Shown piece by piece: positions 49,863 to 56,335 of a stretch of DNA of 56,335 bases. A model generated the notes under the pieces. That model saw only the letters and a program-made list of their open reading frames with translations. It had not been told where the DNA came from and searched no databases. This DNA is from Bacillota bacterium (GTDB lineage Bacteria; Bacillota; Clostridia; Tissierellales; MES13): NCBI GenBank assembly GCA_009711765.1, contig VEND01000041.1, forward strand, positions 1 through 56,335, given 5' to 3'. The translations under genes and the position numbers were made by a program. Position 1 is the first letter of the stretch. Each line of letters opens with the position of its first letter.

Positions 49863-49877
49863 ATCCCAAATTGGGAT
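49863..49877 (-). terminator. Terminator of the MBL-fold hydrolase gene
   Basis: 7-bp arms 49863-49869 and 49871-49877 followed by seven T on the minus strand, about 50 bp after the stop of the gene at 49930. Confidence 0.75.
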
Positions 49878-49929
49878 GTTAAACTAATATACTTATAAAT
49901 TATAATAAAATTTAATTATATTTAAACTA

Positions 49930-50703
49930 TTAAAGTTCAATTATACTACCAGAAGCAAAGGGTTTACATTTGAAAACATTGTAAAACTCAACTAAAGCAT
50001 CGAATTTAGTACAATGACTAGTTCTTATTATATCAATATCTAATTTCTTTAAATAATTAATAGTTTTTGTTGTTAATTCATCATTCCCTTTTAAATGAAA
50101 TCCACCAATAACTGCATATATTTTATTAACTCCTGTAATTTGTCTAGAATACTCTATAATGTTACAAATACCTGAATGGGCACAACCTGTAATAATAACT
50201 AATCCCTTTTTAGTATTGAATACTAGTGCTGAATCATCCATAACAAAATCTTTACTACCATCCTCCTTAATAAAGCTAGTATCCTTTGATTCAAATTCAA
50301 CTATTTTTGGTGTCTGTCCAAGAAAAACTATATTTTCATCTATTTTAAAGGGACCTCTACTTAATATAAGGTCAAATCTTTTTTTAGCTTCTTTTATACT
50401 AAAGGGTAATCCTATATATTCTTTATTCTTTCTGTATCGTTTAATAAATGCATCTGGATGACAGATAAGTTTTTTATTTGTTATATATTCTAATCCATTT
50501 CCATGATCCCAGTGACCGTGACTTAATACTAGATTATCTGAAGAAGAAATATCTATTCCTAATTTTTTTGCATTTTCCATAAACATATTACTACTTCCAA
50601 AATCAAAAAGTATTTTTTTACTACTTTCTATAAAAAAAGATAATCCCCATTCAGAAGAGTACTCCCTAGAAGCATGATTATCAACTAATACATTAATTCT
50701 CAT
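49930..50703 (-). CDS. MBL-fold metallo-hydrolase (RFAP-synthase-like group)
   Basis: 257 residues. LVLSHGHWDHGNGLEYI is the metal-binding H-x-H-x-D-H motif, KILFDFGSSNMFMENAKKLG precedes it and VIITGCAHSGICNIIEYS plus YAVIGGFHLKGN are conserved in the subgroup annotated as 7,8-dihydropterin-6-methyl-4-(beta-D-ribofuranosyl)-aminobenzene 5'-phosphate synthase-like. Annotation of that activity in Bacteria is usually not proven. It lies 21 bp downstream of the SDR gene, suggesting one transcript. Confidence 0.87.
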   Translation of the reverse strand: MRINVLVDNHASREYSSEWGLSFFIESSKKILFDFGSSNMFMENAKKLGIDISSSDNLVLSHGHWDHGNGLEYITNKKLICHPDAFIKRYRKNKEYIGLPFSIKEAKKRFDLILSRGPFKIDENIVFLGQTPKIVEFESKDTSFIKEDGSKDFVMDDSALVFNTKKGLVIITGCAHSGICNIIEYSRQITGVNKIYAVIGGFHLKGNDELTTKTINYLKKLDIDIIRTSHCTKFDALVEFYNVFKCKPFASGSIIEL

Positions 50704-50724
50704 TTTATTACTCCTTTCTTAAAT

Positions 50725-51510
50725 TTATTTATGTGAATTTTCATCTCGATTCCTTTTTTCTTTATCCGTTGCATTACTTAAAAACCTTCCTATTCTATAT
50801 GAAAATAAATAAGAAATTCTTAAGAATATAGTTGTTTTTATATCTGGAGAAATAATATGTTTCTTTGAAAATATCTTTTTAGCTAATTTATTTCCAACTA
50901 TTTCGGGATTTTCCATTACTTTTACTGGTATCCCTAAAGGGCGAGCTGATTTAGTGTTCATTAAAGGAGGATGCATTAAGCTAACTTGAATATTATATGG
51001 TTCTAACTCCATTGATAATGTCTTAGTTAATGATTCTATTCCTCCCTTTGTAGATACATATCCATATATTCCTTTAAAACCAGTAATTCCTACAGCGGAG
51101 CTTACATTGTGAATAACTCCCTTTCTTTGTTTTTTCATTTGAGGTATAATAGCTTTTATCATTCTTATATATCCAAAGTAATTAGTCTCAAATTCTTTAA
51201 TTGTATCGTTAATATCTTTCTCTTCAAATGTCTTAAAAATAGCTAAAGCTGCATTATTAACTAATACATCTACTCTGCCCCATTTATTTAATATATCCTT
51301 TACAGTGCCATTTATTTCATTATCCTTTTTTACATCGCATTTATAATATAACAACTGTGATGAGTACTTACTTTTTAACTTTTTAATATTTTTAACTGAT
51401 AAATCAATTAAAGCTACTTTATATCCATCGTTTAATAAAGCTCTACCCATAAAGTATCCTAATCCATTATTAGCATTAGTTATAATTATTACTTTTGTAT
51501 CTCCCAACAT
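50725..51510 (-). CDS. Short-chain dehydrogenase/reductase
   Basis: 261 residues. The nucleotide-binding loop TNANNGLGYFMGRAL (T-x3-G-x-G), NNAALA after strand 4, and the catalytic Ser in NVSSAVGIT and Y-x3-K in YVSTKGGIESLTKTLSMELE are all present. The Asp in ALIDLS after strand 2 suggests NAD rather than NADP. The C-terminus is long and basic (ISYLFSYRIGRFLS), like SDRs that act on lipids or sit at membranes. Likely co-transcribed with the MBL gene. Confidence 0.9.
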   Translation of the reverse strand: MLGDTKVIIITNANNGLGYFMGRALLNDGYKVALIDLSVKNIKKLKSKYSSQLLYYKCDVKKDNEINGTVKDILNKWGRVDVLVNNAALAIFKTFEEKDINDTIKEFETNYFGYIRMIKAIIPQMKKQRKGVIHNVSSAVGITGFKGIYGYVSTKGGIESLTKTLSMELEPYNIQVSLMHPPLMNTKSARPLGIPVKVMENPEIVGNKLAKKIFSKKHIISPDIKTTIFLRISYLFSYRIGRFLSNATDKEKRNRDENSHK

Positions 51511-51609
51511 TATCCCTCCATTTTTATGTAATCATTTAAATTCCTTTTATTGCTAATTTATTAATATTATATCCTTTTTAAATTTTAAAACTTAATTTTT
51601 ACTCATTGT

Positions 51610-51708
51610 TTGAATTATGATTATTATTATGTTATAATACAATGGCGATAATTCGGCCAATCACTCAGTGTAATCAGTTATTTACTCATCTTACAAATCA
51701 TTTACTCA
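51610..51708 (+). promoter_or_regulatory. BCCT gene promoter and a leader with three ACTCA repeats
   Basis: TTGAAT (51610-51615) and TATAAT (51633-51638) are 17 bp apart. Downstream in the leader, ACTCA occurs at 51663-51667, 51684-51688 and 51704-51708, the last two within the 9-bp repeat ATTTACTCA spaced exactly 20 bp. This spacing, two helical turns, suggests a regulator binding on one face of the DNA. Confidence 0.6.
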
Positions 51709-51768
51709 CGTTAATAAGGAAATCATAAAATATTATGTGTCAAAATAACAAAAGAAAGAGGTTTTTAT

Positions 51769-53415
51769 ATGAAAGAAGATATCAAAAGACAACAAGAAGA
51801 AAAACTTTATAGTAGAAATTTCACTAAATTTGGTCTAGATATGAACCCGGTTGTTTCCATAGTTGCTGGACTATTTGTTTTACTTTTTTCAGGCTATGCT
51901 TTATTTAACCTAGACCATGCATTAATTGTGATTGAAAGTCTTAAAAGTACCATACTAGCAAAAGGAGACTGGTTATTTATCCTATCTAGTAATTTCTTTA
52001 TAGGGGTTAGTTTATTTCTTGCCTTTTCAAAATTAGGTAAAGTAAAGATTGGTGGAGTCGATTCTAAACCAGAATTCTCAAATTTTGCTTGGTATTCCAT
52101 GTTACTATCGGCAGGAATGGGAATAGGATTAATGTTTTGGGCTGTGGGAGAGCCATTACATCATTCTGCTGTTATTCCTCCAATATTTAGAAACACAAAT
52201 ACAGAAACTTCAGCTTTAGCAACAACTTTTTTCCACTGGGGCTTACATCCTTGGGGAATATATACTTTAATATCGTTAGCATTATCATATTTTGCATATA
52301 ATAAAAATCTTCCATTATCTTTAAGATCTGTATTCTATCCAATATTAAAAGATAAAGTTTTTGGTATTGTGGGAGATATTATTGATGTTCTTGCTGTTGT
52401 TTCATGTTTGTTTGGTCTTGCTACTTCCCTAGGCTTAGGAGTACAACAAATAAACAGTGGATTAAATTATTTGCTAGGTATAGGTTTTAGTGTGAAAATT
52501 CAAGTAGGTCTTATTGCCATAATTACTTTAATGGCTACACTTTCAGTTATATCTGGTATAGATAAAGGTGTAAAAATGCTATCTAAATTAAATATAAAAA
52601 TAGCTTTTGTATTTATGACCGCTATTTTATTCCTTGGTCCAACATCTTATATACTAAAATTATTTTCTAACTCTTTAGGTGTATATTTAAATGGATTTGT
52701 TAAATCATCGTTCTTTGTATCCCTTAGTGATAGTACATGGCAAGGGGACTGGTCTGTATTTTACCTTGCGTGGTGGATATCATGGTCTCCTTTCGTAGGT
52801 ATGTTTATAGCAAGGGTTTCAAAGGGGAGAACGATAAGGGAATTTGTATCAGCAGTATTATTAATCCCTTCACTTTTATCTTTTGTATGGTTAACTGTTT
52901 TTGGAGGTACTGCTATACACATAAATAATTCATACGGTGGTAAATTATTTGAAGTAGTTCAAAATAATCTTCCAGTAGCGTTATTTGAATTAATAAATTT
53001 TATACAAATTCCTGTATTTGCTGAAATTGCAAAAGTAGGATTATCTACATTAGCAACTTTACTAGTTATATCATTTTTCATTACTTCAAGTGACTCAGGT
53101 TCATTGGTAGTAGATAATATAACATCTGGAGGTAAATTAGATTCCCCTGTACCTCAAAGAGTATTTTGGGCTTGTATGGAAGGATTAGTTGCTGCTATAC
53201 TTCTTTTAATTGGAGGAGAAAAAGCACTTTCAGCATTACAAACAGCTGTTATCACTACTGGTCTTCCATTTGCTATTATCTTAGTAATAATGAGTGTGTT
53301 ATTAATTAAAAGTGTTCGTGACTCTTATAATAAACAAAAAATAAAAAGTAAAGAAGTATCTAAAAAAAGGGATGCTAAATATAAACGTAATAATAAAAAA
53401 ACTTATGCTTCATAA
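51769..53415 (+). CDS. BCCT-family (choline/glycine betaine/carnitine) transporter
   Basis: 548 residues with 12 membrane segments. Family hallmarks: SAGMGIGLMFWAVGEPLHHS (the G-M-G-I-G-x-x-x-W box), TFFHWGLHPWGIYTLI, DWSVFYLAWWISWSPFVGMF (the WWISWxPFVG signature) and FITSSDSGSLVVDNITSGGK. The glycine-rich first box is of the GMGIG type with a methionine, as in Na+-coupled members. The basic C-terminal tail (KRDAKYKRNNKK) may sense osmolarity as in BetP. Likely imports a compatible solute such as betaine. Own promoter and a bidirectional terminator. Confidence 0.94.
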   Translation: MKEDIKRQQEEKLYSRNFTKFGLDMNPVVSIVAGLFVLLFSGYALFNLDHALIVIESLKSTILAKGDWLFILSSNFFIGVSLFLAFSKLGKVKIGGVDSKPEFSNFAWYSMLLSAGMGIGLMFWAVGEPLHHSAVIPPIFRNTNTETSALATTFFHWGLHPWGIYTLISLALSYFAYNKNLPLSLRSVFYPILKDKVFGIVGDIIDVLAVVSCLFGLATSLGLGVQQINSGLNYLLGIGFSVKIQVGLIAIITLMATLSVISGIDKGVKMLSKLNIKIAFVFMTAILFLGPTSYILKLFSNSLGVYLNGFVKSSFFVSLSDSTWQGDWSVFYLAWWISWSPFVGMFIARVSKGRTIREFVSAVLLIPSLLSFVWLTVFGGTAIHINNSYGGKLFEVVQNNLPVALFELINFIQIPVFAEIAKVGLSTLATLLVISFFITSSDSGSLVVDNITSGGKLDSPVPQRVFWACMEGLVAAILLLIGGEKALSALQTAVITTGLPFAIILVIMSVLLIKSVRDSYNKQKIKSKEVSKKRDAKYKRNNKKTYAS

Positions 53416-53450
53416 AAAAGAGTTAGCCTAAATTTAGGCTAACTCTTTTT
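53415..53450. terminator. Bidirectional terminator between convergent genes
   Basis: 16-bp perfect arms 53415-53430 and 53435-53450 with a 4-nt loop and A and T runs on opposite sides; it serves the BCCT gene and the diguanylate cyclase gene. Confidence 0.9.
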
Positions 53451-53458
53451 ATAGCTAT

Positions 53459-55081
53459 CTAAATATTACTTCTTTTAACTTGGTTTCTACCATTATTTTT
53501 AGCATCATAAAGGGCTTTATCTGCCTTATTTATTAAATCATTTATTTTAGTTTCATCTTTTAGTGTAGAAACGCCTATACTAATAGTTATAAATATTTTT
53601 TCCTCTTCATTATTTATCTCCATATTTGATATTTTATTTCTTATTCTCTCAGCAATATTAAAAGCACTATCAGAATCAGTCTCAGGTAAAATAATTATAA
53701 ATTCTTCTCCTCCAAATCTTCCAAAAGAATCAACTTTTCTAATGATATTTTTACATTCATTTGCTAATTTTTTCAAAACTAAATCCCCAATAGCATGTCC
53801 ATAAGTATCATTTACTCTTTTAAAGTGATCTATATCAATCATACACAATGATAAATCTTGATTATTTTTTTTACTTTCATTAAATTCATTCCTAGCAATT
53901 TCTATTATTCTACGCCTGTTATTTACCTTTGTTAGAGGGTCTGTAATAGATATTTTAGAAAGTTCCTTATTTAAATCTCTCATTTCTTTTTCAATACTTT
54001 TTTGTTCTGTGACATCAAGTACGATAGCCACAACGCCATCCTTTTTTTTGTTTATATTATAAAAAGGTGTATATATTCCATAGACATACATGTATCTATC
54101 CTTTTTAAGTAATATTTTATCATTAAAGGAATTAGTTTCTCCCTCTTTTATGGTTTTATCTAATAATTTCAGATGTTTTTTATGCATATCTTTTGGAAGA
54201 ATTTCAAATATACTGTGGTTTTCTATTTTATCTAATGATCCAAATAATTCAACATGTTTATTATTTGCTATTTTACAAATATAATTTTTATCTATATAGG
54301 CAATAAAAATAGGGGCAGTATCTATTATTATCCTTAAAAAAGATTTACTTTCTATCAAATCCATTCTTATACCCTCTAATTTTTCAATTGTTTGAGAAAG
54401 TTCTAAGGTACGTTGATTAACCTCTTTCTTTAATTTTGTATTATATGATTTTAAAATTTCATTATTTTCACCTACAGTTTTAATAGCTTTACTATTAAGA
54501 CCATAAATTATATAACAAATGATACTATTAGCTAATACAATAAAAAAATAAAACATAAAATCAGATATATTATTGCTCAAATTATCTAAACTATAATATT
54601 TAAAATATATCACAGCTATATGGGCTAATACAGTTATATTACTTAAAAATATCATATAGAAAAGTTGATATCTTTTTATAGCAATTAAACTCATTATAAA
54701 AAATTGACTGCAAATTATTATAGCTGTTTCTAATACTCTAAAATGTGATAATACTTTATTTGAGATATAATCTCCAAATATATTATGAATAAATAAAAGT
54801 GCTATTATTCCACCTAAATAAAGATTAATCGCCTTTTCTAATTTCCCATTTTTTAATAATAGTAAACATTTAATACTAATAAGTAAAAGTATAATATCTC
54901 CAAACTGTAAAATATGGCGCCCATTTTGTATATCAGGAATAAATACATGTACAAAAAATGCTATTATCATTAATAAAAACATCATACTAATAACTAGTAA
55001 AAAATATTCTGCTTTCTTTTTTACAAAGAAAAAATCTGATTGATAAGGTTCTAAAATAGACTCCTTTATCCTTTGTAACAT
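53459..55081 (-). CDS. Membrane diguanylate cyclase with PAS and GGDEF domains
   Basis: 540 residues. About six membrane segments in residues 25-200, a coiled coil at about 205-240, a PAS domain at about 245-365 (IDTAPIFIAYIDKNYICKIA; a PAC end at GVVAIVLDVTEQ), then GGDEF at about 375-535. The active site is GRFGGEEFIIILPETD, and the inhibitory I-site RKVD sits five residues before it, as in PleD. It should make c-di-GMP and be under product inhibition. KVNNRRRIIEIA and SLCMIDIDHFKRVNDTYGH are also intact. The membrane portion resembles sensors of unknown ligand. Confidence 0.93.
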   Translation of the reverse strand: MLQRIKESILEPYQSDFFFVKKKAEYFLLVISMMFLLMIIAFFVHVFIPDIQNGRHILQFGDIILLLISIKCLLLLKNGKLEKAINLYLGGIIALLFIHNIFGDYISNKVLSHFRVLETAIIICSQFFIMSLIAIKRYQLFYMIFLSNITVLAHIAVIYFKYYSLDNLSNNISDFMFYFFIVLANSIICYIIYGLNSKAIKTVGENNEILKSYNTKLKKEVNQRTLELSQTIEKLEGIRMDLIESKSFLRIIIDTAPIFIAYIDKNYICKIANNKHVELFGSLDKIENHSIFEILPKDMHKKHLKLLDKTIKEGETNSFNDKILLKKDRYMYVYGIYTPFYNINKKKDGVVAIVLDVTEQKSIEKEMRDLNKELSKISITDPLTKVNNRRRIIEIARNEFNESKKNNQDLSLCMIDIDHFKRVNDTYGHAIGDLVLKKLANECKNIIRKVDSFGRFGGEEFIIILPETDSDSAFNIAERIRNKISNMEINNEEEKIFITISIGVSTLKDETKINDLINKADKALYDAKNNGRNQVKRSNI

Positions 55082-55203
55082 ATTCCACCTCCCATATAAG
55101 GTTTTAAAAAATATTTAATTAATTTATTTATACCCTAAAATTACTAAACTAAAATAAAATTCAAATTTAACAAATTATTTTATTAATATACTATAGCATA
55201 AAT

Positions 55204-55228
55204 TAAGGGCACTTATATTGTGCCCTTA
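55204..55228 (-). terminator. Terminator of the APH/CotS-like kinase gene
   Basis: 9-bp perfect arms 55204-55212 and 55220-55228 with a 7-nt loop, about 18 bp after the stop. The T tract is weak. Confidence 0.65.
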
Positions 55229-55246
55229 CAATTTTCTATGCTTTAT

Positions 55247-56188
55247 TTACAGATTTAACCTGCCTAATATTCTTTCCCTATTTGTATATAGCCATCTTAA
55301 TGTTTTTTCGTTACATTTAGCTGCACCTATATCATCAATAGAAATACTAAAGTTCATATATATTAATTCAATTGAATATAGTATAAACATTATATTTTCT
55401 ATCTCTACTTGATGTAAACCTACTTTACTATATCCATTCATTAATGAATGGAAAATATCTATCCATTTATTCCGCTTTACTTTATCATCAATTCCACTTA
55501 TTAATATACTAGTAGCGCAGTAACATGGGTCAAATATTCTTACACTTTTTAATACTAAGTCAAAATCTACAAATCCTGTAAGTTTATTGTCTTTAATTAG
55601 TATATTACCTGGATGTAAATCCCTATGTATCAAGTGCTTTGGTAATAAGTTAAATGCCTTTACAAAGTTTTTTTCAAATTCTTTTTCCATAGTTTTAATA
55701 AGTTTAATATCAAACTTGTCATTATATTTATATAGCTCTGGTATAATGCATTCTAATATTCCTTTTGCTAATTGAGATTCATTATATCCTTCTAAATATT
55801 TATAATCTTTTAATGCATTATGAAGCTTTGCTACTGATTCTCCTAAAAACTTTCCCCTCTGTAAAAAATCCTTTTTATAATGCTTTTCATCTACAGAATT
55901 ACCTGGTAATTTAGGATATAAACAATAAATCTTTTCATTTATTTTAAAATAATAATCCCCTAACTTATTTTTTAAAGGTACTGCAACAGGAATATCCTTA
56001 CTAGATAGATATTTCATAAGTTTGTATTCTCTATTTAATAATTCTATATTATCCTTTTCCTTCAAATAATATTTTTTATCTTCTAAATCTTTCAATACTT
56101 TAACCTTACCAGTAAATGATTTTACATCCTCAATTTCCACCACATTTTCAAAACCTATATCTTTTATATATTTTAATAAATCACTCAT
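55247..56188 (-). CDS. APH-fold phosphotransferase, CotS/YtmP-like
   Basis: 313 residues. The kinase catalytic loop is LPKHLIHRDLHPGNILI and the metal-binding part GFVDFDLV; KKYYLKEKDN holds the ATP-anchoring Lys. These are the aminoglycoside-phosphotransferase/homoserine-kinase-II fold features. In spore-formers close relatives (CotS, YsxE) are spore-coat or cell-surface sugar kinases. The substrate is unknown. GGAGGAG at 56195-56201 is its ribosome binding site; a group II intron ends directly upstream. Confidence 0.85.
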   Translation of the reverse strand: MSDLLKYIKDIGFENVVEIEDVKSFTGKVKVLKDLEDKKYYLKEKDNIELLNREYKLMKYLSSKDIPVAVPLKNKLGDYYFKINEKIYCLYPKLPGNSVDEKHYKKDFLQRGKFLGESVAKLHNALKDYKYLEGYNESQLAKGILECIIPELYKYNDKFDIKLIKTMEKEFEKNFVKAFNLLPKHLIHRDLHPGNILIKDNKLTGFVDFDLVLKSVRIFDPCYCATSILISGIDDKVKRNKWIDIFHSLMNGYSKVGLHQVEIENIMFILYSIELIYMNFSISIDDIGAAKCNEKTLRWLYTNRERILGRLNL

Positions 56189-56209
56189 ATAATCTCCTCC
56201 ATTTTATAA

Positions 56210-56335
56210 ATCGAGTAGGAGGTAGATAATTATTTTATCTACCGACCTCTCACACCACCATACGTACCGTTCGGTATACGGCGGTTCATTAAGACAATCT
56301 AAATTTTTCATACTGTGAAGATAAACTTATAAAAC
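56210..56335 (-). mobile_element. 3' end of a group II intron, running off the right edge
   Basis: On the minus strand, 56287-56251 forms a long hairpin GAACCGCCGTATACCG...CGGTACGTATGGTGGTGTG, typical for domain V of bacterial group II introns, followed by GAGAGG and a second stem (arms 56243-56236 and 56228-56221, GGTAGATA and TATCTACC) corresponding to domain VI, and a final CTCCTACTCGAT at 56221-56210. The intron body and its reverse transcriptase would lie beyond the right border. The 3' splice site would fall near 56210, only about 10 bp before the kinase ribosome binding site. Confidence 0.8.

Overview
The window is AT-rich DNA of an anaerobic, low-GC Gram-positive bacterium. Many features point to a Clostridia or Tissierellia-type organism, though I cannot name the species. 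These are AAGGAGG-type ribosome binding sites, many T-tract hairpin terminators, lipobox lipoproteins, a DcuS/DcuR-type two-component system, a CotS-like kinase, reductive-dehalogenase-like iron-sulfur protein, and a peroxiredoxin with an in-frame TGA at its catalytic position. No tRNA, rRNA or CRISPR array was seen.

Region 1 (1-7.2 kb, minus strand). A sodium symporter runs off the left edge. It is followed by a citrate/C4-dicarboxylate-type sensor kinase and regulator, a small FMN-binding protein, a polyprenyl diphosphate synthase, an NDH-2-type NADH dehydrogenase fused to a DoxX-like membrane domain, and a lipoprotein with two FMN-binding domains. With the UbiA-type prenyltransferase at 30.8-31.8 kb, these match core parts of the flavin-based extracellular electron transfer pathway known from Listeria (DmkB, Ndh2, PplA, DmkA), here split over two loci. 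EetA, EetB and the ApbE/FmnB flavin transferase are not in the window.

Region 2 (7.4-14.7 kb, minus strand). A tight five-gene operon joins a sugar-type binding lipoprotein and two CUT1-type permeases to an HlyD/YknX-like adaptor and a MacB-core-like membrane protein, with no ATPase. This combination is the best candidate in the window for an undescribed system. Upstream lie a decayed remnant and a second full paralogue of the binding protein.

Region 3 (15-33.8 kb). Mixed housekeeping and accessory genes: an ABC importer without a binding protein, an NhaC antiporter, an M29 aminopeptidase, a DUF2785 protein, a peptidoglycan-binding exported protein, a branched-chain aminotransferase, a ferritin-like protein, a DUF401 transporter, an RdhA-like protein next to UbiA, the TGA-containing peroxiredoxin and a lipoprotein serpin. 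Three broken elements are clustered at 21.2-23.9 kb: a metallo-beta-lactamase gene with two stops, an IS3-type orfA remnant and an RNase HI gene with an amber codon.

Region 4 (33.9-46.3 kb, minus strand). A complete phosphonate system: phnF, then phnG-H-I-J-K-M, a hexapeptide acyltransferase, phnL and a PHP-IMPase fusion, then the importer phnD-C-E-E. Two promoters, before phnG and before phnD, carry TTAACA-like hexamers repeated every 10-11 bp next to a TATAAT box, which looks like PhoP control. The PHP domain probably replaces PhnP.

Region 5 (46.5-56.3 kb). A small membrane protein, a GmhB-like phosphatase, a MerR-methyltransferase fusion with a textbook 19-bp-spacer promoter, a SigV/RsiV-like pair with its own ECF promoter, a metallo-beta-lactamase protein, an SDR oxidoreductase, a BCCT transporter, a PAS-GGDEF diguanylate cyclase, an APH/CotS-like kinase, and the 3' end of a group II intron running off the right edge.
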